Source of the DNA: Syncephalis plumigaleata
Lineage: Eukaryota > Zoopagomycota > Zoopagomycetes > Zoopagales > Piptocephalidaceae
Reading direction: 5' to 3'
Assembly: GCA_025201365.1 (NCBI GenBank)
Contig: JAIXMF010000015.1
Location: forward strand, 124,001 to 188,000
DNA length: 64,000 bases
The notes beneath the pieces were generated by a model that was not told the origin of the DNA, ran no database searches, and saw nothing but the letters and a program-made list of their open reading frames with translations. Positions 1 through 11,641 of the stretch are shown one piece after another (within the stretch, counting starts at the first letter, position 1; each line of letters opens with the position of its first letter). The position numbers were made by a program, and so were the translations under genes.

Positions 1-3000
1 GTAGAATCACATTTATCGATCGACCATCGGATAGTCCACGAGCTGACCTGTATCAATGTCATTTACGATGGAGGAATGACGATGAACTACTCATTGGCTG
101 GGCAAATTGCATTAAAGTAGCTGTAGTGAAATCACGAGAGGCAACAGGAGGTGCTAGCAAGACAGATGCAACAATATCATATGTGGAGATTATTTCTGTG
201 TAAGTATTGATGCATATATCTGCAATAGTAGTAAATAATACTGACATGTCCACAGTCTATCCACCGATTATATCGTATCTGGCATTGCTCCTTATGGCGA
301 TATGACCCTGGTGTTGGCGTATACACTAGAGGAGTTGGATACAGATGAGGCAACACAGGATTTAGAACGTCAAAAGCGTAAGGTGAGCTGTTTGCCATAT
401 ATAACTGATACATAAATACTTAACGAGTACATTTAGGCTGGATCATTGCCAGAATTACGAATATTAGATGCAAGCAATGAGGAAATATCATCCGATGCAT
501 TAGCCATTACCGGCTACGAGTATTGTCAACCGAATGACTACAGTCTAGGTGAGTTTATATGTCATCTACGTAGTATTGCACACGAGTATTCATGTATGCA
601 CACCATTATACGTGTCAATATAGCTTGTGGTGCTGCTGGTGATCTGTTCTACGTGTTGGGACCAAAGGATTTGGTGGTAGCCGAAGCACGTACAGCCGAT
701 GACCATATAGCCTGGTTATTGGCGAGGGAACGCTATGAAGATGCTCTGGCATGTGCTCAGTCAACTGAGGAACAAGAGGGTGTAGCCAATCTATCACCGA
801 ATCATACAGTAGAATCTATCGGTCAAGCATATTTGTCGACACTATTCAGTCAGGGTAAGCTTGCCTAGTATTTAGTGATATAATCTCATGAGATTAATGA
901 CTATAGAGGAGTATGCCACGGCTGCCGAATGGTGTCCCACCGTGTTAAGGAACAACACACAGTTATGGGAGCAATGGGTGTTTGCATTTGCATCTGTAGA
1001 TCAGTTGAAGGTAAGTAGATACATGTACACATGAAATAGTAACAAACATATGTATGTATATATATTACAATTACTAGGTGGTTATACCTTATCTACCCAT
1101 CAAGGACACTCAATTAAGCAACACCGTGTATGAAATGGTGTTAGTACATTTCCTTAATGTTGATCATGAAGTAAGTGTAATACAATGACATAGTTACAAG
1201 TTAATTAACTAACGAGTGATACGACTAGCAATTACGATTGACACTTCAACAATGGCCATTCGAACTATACGACGTGCATAGCGTGGTAGTCACCATAGAA
1301 GATGCTATTCACGCATCGCCAAATGATAAAGCATTGATGGAATGCCTGGCTCTATTGTAAGTACGAGTATCAAACTGTTTATTAGATGACTTGAGCATCA
1401 CACTACAGATATGTCGCGGAACATCGCCCGGAAAAGGCGCTCGAGTATTATCTTCGTCTTCATAGAGCGGATACACTTCAACTGATCAAGGAGCACAACT
1501 TGTTCGCCGAAGTGCAGGACAAGGTGTTGTTACTGATGCAGTTCGGTGATCATACCAAATCAACATCAGAATCAAATGAAGAATGGCCGACTGAAGAGGC
1601 TCAACTGGAACAGGCGTATAGTGAACCGGTACAATTGCTCGTTACCAATACAGATGCTATACCGGTAAGGCGTGGAACAATTCTGTAACATATACAATGA
1701 CACTGATATTCACGCATGTATATACACATATAGGTGAGCAGGGCTGTAGAACAATTGAGTCAAGATCGGAAATTGCTATTCTTCTATCTTGATGCCTTAT
1801 TCAATTATGACTCGAGCATTGGATACGAGTATCATAATCTACAGGTGATCCACTAATTGAATGATGTAGTAATGCATGATCACTTACTCGATAGATACGA
1901 TCTAGGTTGGATTGTATGCCGAGTATGCACCACAGAAACTATTAAGCTTCTTGAGAGCATGTAATAGCTATTCACTAGAAAGGGTACGCTATTCTTTATA
2001 CGAATGATCATTGCATCACAAATAATGATCATACCTTGTTCTATTTAGGCCTATGACATTTGCATGGAACGTGACTTCATACCAGAAGTTGTCTACATAC
2101 TAGGACGTATGGGTAATAATCAGAAAGCACTCTCATTGATTATTGATCGATTAGGCGATGTGCATCAAGCAAGTTTATCTACATTGCATAAGAAAGTGAC
2201 ATACACTAATTAATAATAATAATAATACTTAGGCCATTGAGTTTGCTAAAGAGCAGAATGATACACAACTATGGGATGATTTATTGACTTATTCCATGGA
2301 TAAACCAGGTATTTACATAGAACAATAATAGTGGCATCAATGATGTCTATTTCTATTACTGCAAGTGTAATGTACTCATTCATGAATAGTATTTATTAAG
2401 GGATTACTTGATGGTGTGGGATCACATATTGATCCAATTAAGCTAGTCGGTCTCATTCCAGAGGGCATGGAAATACCAGGATTGAAGGATGGCCTCACCA
2501 AGATATTGCAAGACTTTGCCCTTCAGGTAAATTAGCGTTATTTGAAATGGTGTCATTTACGCTTAGTTAGCTTACGACTTGCATGTGTGTATTACATCAT
2601 TCACGGCAGGCATCATTACAAGAGGATTGCAGTAAATTATTGGCATCGCATATCATCGATCTAGGCTATCAGCAACTTACGGCACAGCGACAAGGTCGTG
2701 GGTGTTCGCGTAAGTAATCTCGTTGCATTAGCGAAAAAGGAAAGGAAAATAAGTTAGCAACTAACTATCGTCATTGTCATTAGCGGAGGATATGATGTGC
2801 CATAGTTGTGAAGGACCATTATTGTTTGACAGTAAGTATACCTCTGATGGATTATCATCATCTATTGTAGATTGTTAATATATATGATGTATATCATTGT
2901 ACATTAGCATCGATTGTGAATATATTGTTCTTTTGCGGGCACGCTTTCCATGAGTTCTGTCTATTTGATAATAACTCATTCCTATCGGATATCCAGCTCT

Positions 3001-3209
3001 CATTCCCTAATGGTGGTGTGGCTAGAAAGGCGGATGCCGTACTTGGTCTTGGACTAACACAGCCTATACGATGTCCAAAATGTACCGCTGCCACCTTAGA
3101 TGGCATTGAAGAGAGCAACCATAATGGCGTGCACTCATCTCCCATGTCACCGACCGTGTCGATGGCGCCGTTACATCAACTACCGCCTGTGGAGCAACTT
3201 ACACTCTAG
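1..3209 (+). CDS. VPS41: VPS41, HOPS complex subunit (5' end outside window)
   Basis: Vacuolar protein sorting protein 41, a subunit of the HOPS tether that drives fusion of late endosomes, AP-3 vesicles and autophagosomes with the vacuole. The gene is split into many short exons and the window begins inside the N-terminal beta-propeller. Visible blocks are DDELLIGWANCIKVAVV (exon ending near 199), EEISSDALAITGYEY, DLVVAEARTADDHIAWLL, AEYAPQKLLSFLRACNSYSL in the clathrin-heavy-chain repeat region, YILGRMGNNQKALSLIIDRL, and a C-terminal RING-like zinc finger (CHSCEGPLLFD, then FFCGHAFHEFCL and CPKC). These match the order in animal and fungal VPS41. The 76-nt intron at about 549-624 happens to be open in frame, so naive ORF finding merges it into the exon. 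Stop at 3207-3209; convergent with GlnRS, 160 bp apart. The identity is secure; exon edges are read by eye. Confidence 0.9.
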
Positions 3210-3369
3210 CTAACTAACTAACTAGTTAGTTCAGCTAATTAATGATTGTTTATATTATACAAATACTATTGAATACAAATAAATCCATTACGTAATTATA
3301 CAGGAAATACATCAACAATTATTACATCAATGATAATTATCCGCCGCTCGATTGCAGATTAATATTTAT

Positions 3370-6012
3370 TTAAGCGTCTGTTTTCCCGGCATCCTCCTTC
3401 AATCCAACTATACGATTAACGATTACGCCCTCGAGTTGCGGTGCTCCCTGCTCGTCAACGCGTAGTGTCGTGTTCTTGTCGAGGCAGAAGAAACCGATAC
3501 GCACGAATTGGAATCGACATGTCTCGAAGCATAGCGCGTCCTTGTTCGTTTGCTCCTGGTACCAATCGTGTACTAGATTACGGAAGCCCGTCTCTAGTAG
3601 GGCACCCTCGATCTTCTCCAAGCTATCAGGATTGGTATCGGACATCCAACCCTCGGGTACAAGATTCTTGTCCATAGGATTGCTATGCTTGAACAGATTG
3701 CCATACATGCAAATGGTGTTTGCCTTCACGGGCGATTGGTGTGCCTCGGATTTGGCCACCCATTGGATGAACGCCTTTGGCTTCTTGGTGGTTTCCGGCT
3801 CGAGCACACATTCAATCTCTTCGATGCTACCCGTTTCCGGATGTTTGCGTATGCCCGTGCATGTAATAATCGCATTGGCATGCAATAGGCCAACACTCTT
3901 ACCCGGTGCCAATCGATAGTAGCCCGGTGTGTCTTGCTCCTTGAAATCGTCGGCATCGATCCATAGATGCTTGGTAAATGGCACGGTATGCTCGCCTGCC
4001 TCGGGTTTACGCGGGATATTCGGCACCACCACTTCTTTGCAGTAGTCATCGGCCAGATTGGTGATCACCACACGAAGTGGTTTTATCACCGCCATAATAC
4101 GACGTGCGCGTACATTCAACAATGATCGAATGTGGAAGTCGAGCTTGCTCACCTCGATCGTCGTGTTGGCGGTAGTCACACCTACTTCGCGTACGAATGC
4201 GTTCACTGCCTCTGGTGGCACGCCCCGACGTCGAATGGCCGGTAACGTGTACAAACGCGGATCATCCCAGCCGTCAACAACACCGGCTTCCACTAGCTTA
4301 CGCAATTTACGCTTCGACAATACGGTATTCGTGACGTCCAGTCGCCCGAACTCCCATTGCACCGGCTTGTACACTTCAAGTGCATCGCACAACCAATAGT
4401 AGGATTCGCGTGATTGACGGAATTCGAGTGTACAAATGGAGTGCGTGATATTCTCGAATGAATCCACCAAGCAATGCGTGTAATCATAGGTGGGATAAAT
4501 ACGCCACTCGCTACCAGTACGATGATGTGGCGTGTCTAGAATACGATAGGCGATGAGATCCCAGAACTGCGGATTGCCATCTTCTAGATTCATCTTCATA
4601 CGGAGTACGGCTTCACCCTCGGCGTAGAATCCATCGTGCATCTTGGTGAACTCCGCTAGTGACTCTTCAATGGGTCGACTACGATGGACACACGCGCTAC
4701 GAGGACCCTTGGCATCACCGCCACGATGCTCGTGAATCTGCTCGGGTGTGCAATGGCAAACGTAGGCCTTGTCGCGTTTAATCAGGTCGATGGCCAGCTG
4801 GTAGAGACGCTCAAAGTAATCGGAGGAATAGGTGATCTTGTACGGCTTGAAACCGAGCCATTCGACCGCTTCCCGAATCTTAACAAAGTACTCCTCCTCC
4901 TCGGCCTCTGGATTCGTATCGTCGTAGCGTAGATAACAAACGCCATTATGGGCACTCGCATAACCAAAGTTGACATTAATCGATTTGGCATGTCCGATAT
5001 GAAGGTAGCCATTGGGTTCGGGAGGGAAACGCGTGACCACCAAGCCACCTGTTGCCTTCAGGTGTTCCTCCATAATGGATGGGCGCAACTGCTTGTTGCC
5101 ACCGGGTTTGTGCAAGCGTGATAGTTCACCCTCGAAGAATAGAGCGTTAGAAGTGGCGATAGTCAATGTGTCGGCCAATTCCGTCTCGGCCGATGTAGTG
5201 GCCACCTTGGTAATGGCTGTGGCTGGTGCAGCCTTTGACTTTTTCTCCTAATGAAATATCGTATATTCATGAGTATACACATGACATATAATCAGTTAAG
5301 CAATCAAACTAACCTTCTTCTTAGGAGCAGGTGCATCGCGTTCATCTTTAGGACCGAGTAACGACTCGAATTGCGCTTCAAGCTCTGTCTTTACCAGACC
5401 GGCATTTGCCCAGCGAAGTGCTTCCAGCTTCTTCACCTTGCTTAGTGTGGGTCCTAGACAACGATAACGATCCTCCTCAATCGATTTCTTGTTCTCCGCT
5501 ATATAGGCGGCAACGCTATCCTTTATATCCTGTTCACTAATAACGACGCCTAATATTAATAGGAATAGTTAGAAATGAATAAAACTTTGAACATCGATTA
5601 TATCCTCGATACATACCAACACCGGCGGCCTTCTCATAGTCGGCACGTACTATCTCTTCGTGATCACTAGCATACTTTATAGCCGCTACAAATACAATAT
5701 ATGCTATTAGTATAAAACAGAGAGTAACTTAATAGTCCTCGTACCAGCTACTTGATCAGTGGTCAATAGTTGCTTGGTGGCAATCTCTTTGGTTAGGAAA
5801 TCCAAGTGAATTGACGCATCACCTGAAATGGTCGAGGCTAGCGTGTACAATAGTGTTCCTACTGCTCGATCACATTCCTCGGCGTCAAAGAGACCGGCTA
5901 CCTTAATGACATGTTCCAGTTGTAGAGCAAGCTTCTTGTTCTTGATTGTTTCCTTGGCTTTTTGCTCCGACAACCCAATCTTCTGGAATAGAGCAATATT
6001 GTCGTGTGTCAT
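3370..6012 (-). CDS. GLN4: Glutaminyl-tRNA synthetase, cytosolic
   Basis: Class I aminoacyl-tRNA synthetase charging tRNA-Gln in the cytosol. Exon 1 (from ATG at 6010-6012) encodes the fungal/animal N-terminal tRNA-binding appendage (FQKIGLSEQKAKETIKNKKL), followed by short exons to about 5250 (RCLGPTLSKVKKLEALRWAN) and a large last exon with the catalytic core. The HIGH motif reads PEPNGYLHIGHAKSI, the KMSKS-like loop is VLSKRKLRKL, and the conserved VDGWDDPRLYTLPAIRRRGV follows. The C-terminal anticodon-binding beta-barrels end at the stop at 3370. Total size, about 800 residues, is normal for eukaryotic GlnRS. A lysine/alanine-rich linker (EKKSKAAPATAITKV) joins the appendage to the core. 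No frame damage seen. Confidence 0.95.
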
Positions 6013-6385
6013 AACTGTCCTGACTGGCGGATAGCAGCGTAGAATGTACCGAACAAATTGGGAATAAGCGTATACGAAAGGTTAACGAGAAAAAGAATAA
6101 ACAAATTCTGAATGAGCAAGAAGGTGTCGTTGGTTGATGTTGTTGCGTGAAAATAAGGTGGGGTTACAATTATATTTTTATACTCATTCATTCTGATTCC
6201 GACTCTTTCCTATCACTTACATCTCACTATTGATTATTGCTATATTCTATGAGTCATTTTATCGGTATAACTTTATACAATAGATATCTAGATGCTTGAA
6301 TGATTGTTCATGTTTAGTAATAAATAATAGGTATGCTGCTAATCATTGTGCAATGTAAATCAAATCATGTACAATTTCATATTCT
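6013..6385. other. Intergenic, no gene seen
   Basis: AT-rich spacer between the GlnRS start and the 3' end of the first 7TM gene. It must hold the GlnRS promoter. Short open frames here have no recognisable features. Confidence 0.5.
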
Positions 6386-7328
6386 CTACGGTAGTTCAAG
6401 CAATTTGGCTCTTCTTTGATATGCATGCTGGCAATAACGTATTAGTATCGTGTTGATTAATACCCTAGATCCTACGTTAGAATATGTTCTTAATGCTGGC
6501 GACTAGTTCCACTCACCAATCTGCTATATAAAGTACGTTAAAGTTTAAGTTATATTTTGTGGAAGTGGATTTTACTATAATACAGCAGGTAATGTTGCAC
6601 AGTGCGGCCAAACACATTATCTGAATACCCTCGCGTGTAAGTCGTTTCCATGCATCCGACTTGTTTCTTTGGTACTGTTTAAAAGCGATACGGCAAAATA
6701 TTGCTGAATACAAAAGGTTAATGGAGAAGGTTGGCGCGAACCAGTACCACACCATGAAATATTGATAATATATGGTGCAGCCCAGTTCCGGTGAAAACAT
6801 GGTAAAAGTAGTGGCTATGGTTACTAAACCATATGATGCTTGCATCAATATAAATGGTGCACTAGCGTATAGTATCCATCTTTTTCTATCTAATACTAGA
6901 TAGGCTTTCTGGAGTAGCAGTAAACAATTGCAAATATTTGCAACCGATACTCCCATTACTAGTGCCCATGTGAGATGACGACAGTTGAAAGAGTACCCAA
7001 GATGTAGAGCTAGAAACATCAATGCTGTTATTACTCCCGTTGAACAAGGTAGGAAGCAGCACCAGGATGCGATGGTGCGCGGTCGTTTAATCACCATTTT
7101 AACGGATCTTAACGTGTTATAAACGAGGATATACGTCAGAAGCACACCGAAACTTATTTGCAATCGACTACCCAATAGCTTGCTGGGCTGGCGAGCCAAA
7201 CTACTATCCTGTGCGTAATAATCGAGTACATTTATTTCACCGAATGGATGCAAGGGTATTCCCAAGAAATACGACGCGTTCTTTACCCATTCCGTATGTG
7301 CGGGATTATCATAATCAATAATGGGCAT
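6386..7328 (-). CDS. Seven-transmembrane GPCR-like protein, copy A
   Basis: Member of a paralogous 7TM family present five times in this window; no named family recognised. Two exons: 7328-6517 and 6464-6386, 296 residues. The 52-nt intron (GTGAGT...CTAG) splits the Trp codon of a conserved Asp-Trp; without splicing the frame stops at once. Layout: extracellular N-terminus (MPIIDYDNPAHTEWVKNAS, with a sequon), TM1 from about residue 55, the TM2 entry RPRTIASWCC, Cys before TM3 (FNCRHLTW), Cys in the TM4-TM5 loop (PELGCTIYYQY), a basic TM6 entry (SDAWKRLTREGIQIMC), TM7 across the splice, and a short tail ending KLLELP. The two cysteines sit where class A GPCRs have their disulfide. There is no DRY motif. 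The tail is about 20 residues shorter than in the other copies. Receptor function is inference. Confidence 0.8.
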
Positions 7329-7540
7329 ATTGTAGTTGGTAGAACGGCAGTACTGATGTTAAACGAAAAGAAATGAACGAACATGGGAAGGTCAAAACAC
7401 GAGTGATAGAGGGACCGCGTTGCAGCGTCGAACAATGGCATTTCATGCATAGGAGCTAGCTGCATATCATGGCATCGTGCAACATTCCATTCTTTCTTCT
7501 TATACCAATCATCGTTATAGAATCAACCTTGTGCCTTTAA

Positions 7541-7897
7541 ATGTACGAGGAATGGAATGCAGCGGATTTGATTCGTGCCATCTTTTTGTTATTAGTTGTA
7601 CTTTACCGCACAAGCCTAGTCATGGCACAAACGATATTGGACGTGTGTAGTAATGGTTCATTTGATAAGCAACTAGGCCTATTTGTATTAAGTAAGGACG
7701 AGTTGTTGTTGCAGCATAATTTAACATTGAATAAAATAACAATTAATGATAAATGCAAGCAATGTTATAGGAATCGAGTGTTTGCCTACATCGATTTACC
7801 ATATGAGTATAACTTAATTAAGATGGCCTATAGGATACAAAATATTGTATTGTGTAATGGTGTAAACATATTTATAATGTTCAACCTTACCATCTAA
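7541..7897 (+). CDS. Small putative secreted or single-anchor protein
   Basis: A 118-codon frame lying divergently between 7TM copies A and B. Residues 9-27 are strongly hydrophobic (IRAIFLLLVVLYRTSLVMA) and look like a signal peptide or anchor, followed by a Cys-containing segment with three potential N-glycosylation sites (NGS, NLT and another NLT-type) and a CKQC pair. I do not recognise it. Length, a clean ATG and the signal-like start favour a real gene, but the AT-rich composition and lack of relatives in the window make chance possible. It could also be one exon of a longer gene. Confidence 0.35.
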   Translation: MYEEWNAADLIRAIFLLLVVLYRTSLVMAQTILDVCSNGSFDKQLGLFVLSKDELLLQHNLTLNKITINDKCKQCYRNRVFAYIDLPYEYNLIKMAYRIQNIVLCNGVNIFIMFNLTI

Positions 7898-7967
7898 CAT
7901 TTATTGTTGAACGATGAATGATTTTAGTAAAAAAGACGTATAAATATAAATGATAGTAAGGGAAATG

Positions 7968-8980
7968 TTACTTCAAATCATCCTTGACGCTAACTGCAGT
8001 GGCAATCTGTGACAAATTCAGTATATACTCGGTTTTCGGTTGATGAGAGCTACTCGTGTTTCTGCTCATGTTCTGGCAATGTCTAAGCAATATTATATTG
8101 ACAATCATCCTATGTATATGTATATGTACGTATTCCGATTAGCGTTCATGTAGTGCCAAGTAATAATCACTTACCAGTCTAAGGGGAAGAAAAGGTCGGC
8201 ATTAGTGCCACCAATTTGTAGGGCTATTGCGGTGCAACAACCAACGTTGCAGAACACAGCCAGGCACATGGTTTGAATACCTTCTTTCGCTAGACGCTTC
8301 CATGCGTCTGAACCATAAAGCTTGTACTGTTTATAGGAGACGTAGCAGAAAATAGACGAGAATATAACATTGAGCGGGACGGTACTTGCGAACCAGTACC
8401 AGATGATGAAATACGGATAATGAATGATGCACCCGTAGTCGGGATCGAGTGTGGCGTAGCAATTGAGCATGATGAAAACGATATAGCAAACCTGCATAAG
8501 CATGAGCGGGATACTAACGTAGATGATCCATTTCTTCCGGTAAAGAACCAAGTATGCTTTCTGAAGTACAATTAATCCATTGCTAAAGTTGGCGATGGAC
8601 ATGCCAAATCCAATTGTCCACACGGTGTCCCGACAATTGAAGACTAGGCCGAGTTGCATCAGTATGGATACGAATGCAGTGATTGATCCCAAGAGTGCGG
8701 TGGTCATGCAACACCATGGTGCGAGGACTCGCGGGCGCTTTATGACCATTTTAGCGGCAACAAAGAAGTTACGTACAATAATGCAGGACATCATTACGTT
8801 AGACACGAGTTGCAGTCGACTGCCGTATAGCTTGCCGCGTTGGTCGGCGATACTCGATGAATCCATGTAAAAGTCGAGTACGCTCATTTCACCGCTTGGA
8901 TGGAGCGGAAGACCCACTACACGACGAGCATCTTTAATCCAAGACGTCTCTCGTGGGTCGGCGGGATCAATGATAGGCAT
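7968..8980 (-). CDS. Seven-transmembrane GPCR-like protein, copy B
   Basis: Second member of the 7TM family, in tandem behind copy A on the same strand. Exon 1 is 8980-8175 (806 nt), intron 8174-8110 (65 nt, GTAAGT...ATAG), exon 2 8109-7968; 315 residues. It shares the MPIID start, LHPSGEMSVLDFY, the TM2 entry RPRVLAPWCC, the pre-TM3 Cys (FNCRDTVW), the loop Cys (PDYGCIIHYPY), the TM6 entry SDAWKRLAKEGIQTMC and the Asp-Trp splice position. The exon 2 tail carries HQPKTEYILNLSQIATAV, closely resembling the tail of copy D. It lacks the N-terminal Asn sequon (KDARR instead of NAS/NAT). Stop TAA at 7968-7970. Likely a plasma-membrane receptor; ligand unknown. Confidence 0.82.
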
Positions 8981-10048
8981 GAATAAGGAGAGCGGGAACT
9001 ATTACACTTTGATGATATATATTTATATATACGTATATTATACTATGATTATTGTAAGAACGGAGACAGTTAAGTAAATAGACAAATAATCAATAAAGTC
9101 AATTATAATAGTATAGTTTGAAGGAGAAGAAGAAAATCGGCATGAACGTTTAGTAGAAATGATTTCAATCTATGCAATCCTGCCTTTGTCTGTGGCAATG
9201 CTATTTATCCTGAGGCTGCCTGCAGTTGGACCAGATGGCACTTGGGATTGGTGCTAAAAACTTGTTTTGACAGCAAGATAAAGGGGAGGAAGTGATATCA
9301 CATGAAGCGTGCCAGTGCCAATGATCATTAAAGGCAAACCAGCTTACTTGACAGGAATACGTCTTGTCCTTCACAAGGTGTCGACTTGAATTGAATGCAA
9401 CTATCTAACCTGATGTTAAATTAGCGTTACTAATTTGGAAATGAACAAGTACGTGGTACTTGAACGTGTGGAGTGCCATACGAAATGTACCGCAGTCGTC
9501 ATAAACGCCAACCTTTATGTCATAAACGAATGCATTTTCATATTATCTGCTATGCTTTCCGTTATAAGATTATGCAAATACTCCTTGGTATACCTGATGT
9601 TATGCCTATTGTTGTATGCATTCCATGCCGATAGCAATTGCTGTTTCCATATATGTATTAGTAAGCATAGTTCAAGTGGTGTTCTATTGATTGAATTCGC
9701 AGAGTTCAGATAATACGAATATGTCTAGATGCATCAAACACGCGGTACTGATGTGTTTCTGATTAGAATAATCTCATATTCTTAGTCTACTCCTTGCCAT
9801 GCAGTTAATTCTTGCACTATAATGCCATACTTATGGCCGTTTCAGCGGAAGATAGTAGGAACTCGACTTGTCATAATAGCATTATGTAGATAGCATATCA
9901 CAGCAAGCATTACTTTCAATAAATTGCAATTGTTACAAAAAAGAGATATTTTACTAGATATTGGAGTTGGAGTTGGCTCCTCACTCACTCGTTCACTCAC
10001 TCGTTCATTTACTCTTTAATTTTTACATTCTTTGCATTTATTTTAGTA
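8981..10048. other. Intergenic with two small signal-peptide-like ORFs
   Basis: About 1.07 kb upstream of 7TM copy B. Two plus-strand ATG frames begin with signal-peptide-like stretches. One starts at 9159 (MISIYAILPLSVAMLFILRL) and closes after 31 codons in TWDWC. The other starts at 9552 (MLSVIRLCKYSLVYLMLCLL, then NCCFHICIS) and ends at 9713. Neither is long enough to call a gene. They may be first exons, remnants, or chance; the ORF at 7541 nearby has the same character. A short ACTC/GTTC-rich stretch lies at about 9975-10015. Confidence 0.3.
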
Positions 10049-10914
10049 ATGCCGAATCCACTACGTGATCCAACTCAACGAGCCTCCATTCTCAAGGGAA
10101 CATTGGGTTTTGGTGTGTGTATATACATGGCAAGAAATAGATGACTTCCGGTTATTTATGTGGTGATTCATATTGACAGGTATTGCCGGAGCAACTATCG
10201 GCGGCTTCTGGTCTCTGGCACGGGGACGTTCTTTCGGGCCGTACACGCTAAGCCTTGCGTTCAACTGCGGCCTAGTTGGCTTCACCTTCCTGGGTAAGAA
10301 GCTTTGATAGTGCTGTAATAGTCGGTGAATTGCAGTTGCGCTAACACGACCACCATAGCCACACGTCGATTCGTGCTGGAGGAGCGACTAGACCGTGGAC
10401 GCGCACTTGGTCAGACCACACCACAGCTGAGAGATGCCGATATGATCGCGGCTAGCACCGTGGCGGGTGGTGCTGCCGGCAGTATCTGGTCGGGTGTCTT
10501 TTGTACGTATATCAATGTAGTATTAGAGCTAGCGTGTTACTCTACTAATGCTGCGTCTGTTAACTATCAGATGGCTCGCAGCGGGTGATTGCTGGATTTC
10601 TGATGTTTGGACTGTTAGCAGGTGGCGTGCAGATGTGTGCCACTGCAGCCAATCATATGCGTCAACAGATCATTCTAAACAAGTTGGATCCAGAACAAGC
10701 ACGGAATCTGCCATTGATCCATATGAAGCATTCGCTTGCAAGTCAATGGTCAGAATTAACAGGCTGGATTGGTGAGAGCCTCGCATGGATTCCCATTCAT
10801 AAATTATCGGCAACCGAGCATCGAGAACTGCTGGAGAAGAGATTAGCTCTCGTTGACATGGAGCTGAATGAGCTTGAGCTTACCATTGCTGACGCTAAAC
10901 CAACTCGAGACTAG
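10049..10914 (+). CDS. TIM17/TIM22/TIM23-like mitochondrial membrane protein
   Basis: Four exons: 10049-10112, 10180-about 10291, 10359-10502, 10571-10914. The product, a little over 200 residues, has small-residue-rich membrane segments with glycine motifs (GIAGATIGGFWS, TVAGGAAGSIWSGVF, VIAGFLMFGLLAGGVQ) typical of the TIM17/22/23 superfamily, separated by a basic loop (ATRRFVLEERLDRGRAL). The C-terminus is hydrophilic and helical (TEHRELLEKRLALVDME). I could not assign it to TIM17, TIM22 or TIM23 proper; it resembles uncharacterised fungal family members of the mitochondrial inner membrane. The first intron starts GTGTGTGT and the third exon begins after ACCATAG. Frame is maintained across all junctions. 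Confidence 0.7.
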
Positions 10915-11641
10915 ATTACAAGTAGCGAATCCCAAATAATTATACAATGTTTAATAAATGACAAAATATCCTGCAAATCTACATGATTTTGTCTAGATTG
11001 TTCTGTCCAACGATATCCAACGATTGCAATTTAGCAGTACAATTGATCATGCGCACATGATAATAGCAACCTTGCTTTTTCTTCTCCTGATAAAACAAAC
11101 AAATATTGTCTATCGTTATGCTTCAACGCCATTCTACTGCCTAATTAGTATATACCTTCATTGTTCAGATCACTGGTGGTGACCTATGTTAACGTGTCCA
11201 CAGAGGTCCGGGCCACCACAAATATGGACGACAATTGGTAGTGTGATTGGATCATAGACACGCTTATTCCACAAGTTTACGCAAAACCCGTATCGTGCGT
11301 GATGCATGTGGAGCTCGGCACATTGCCAGATATCCGGTTGTTGACAACAACATCACGTATGCAGTCTAGTGCATCGGTATGGATTGCTTCGCTATCCAGC
11401 GTCAATGGTATAGTTGTCACGCGTGCGTGTTCTAGAATAGCATTCCGTAATTCTCCTTGAGCATTGTGGCATTACCGCCATTCAGAATGATATAATCCCG
11501 AGCAACACGGTACAGATCTGCATCGATCCATCAATCTGATCCGTATATTGTTTAGTAATAATAATAATAGCACTACATCACCATCATTCTTCTCTTTGAT
11601 CTGTCCCACTGTATTCGCGATATTAGTTCGCATTAGCATTG
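10915..11641. pseudogene. Intergenic with decayed minus-strand coding stretch, family unknown
   Basis: Between the TIM17-like gene and 7TM copy C. On the minus strand at about 11160-11520, protein-like sequence persists but jumps between frames: VARDYIILNGGNATMLKENY, then LRNAILEHARVTTIPLTLDS continuing into EAIHTDALDCIRDVVVNN, then LWNKRVYDPITLPIVVHICG. These runs look like conserved coding sequence rather than noise, yet no single frame spans them. It is either a relic of a host gene or a gene hit by the single-base losses seen elsewhere in the window. I do not recognise the family. Confidence 0.35.

Noticed and set aside
446-868. Separate 140-residue gene on the plus strand
   Set aside because: It is VPS41 exons plus a retained in-frame intron (about 549-624); conserved VPS41 sequence resumes correctly after splicing.
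6009-6191. Minus-strand ORF upstream of GlnRS
   Set aside because: No conserved features; begins in the likely GlnRS promoter and overlaps the real start codon in another frame.
11639-11641. TTG start giving MMPIID for 7TM copy C
   Set aside because: Other copies start at the next codon with ATG, MPI; TTG starts are not expected in a nuclear fungal gene.
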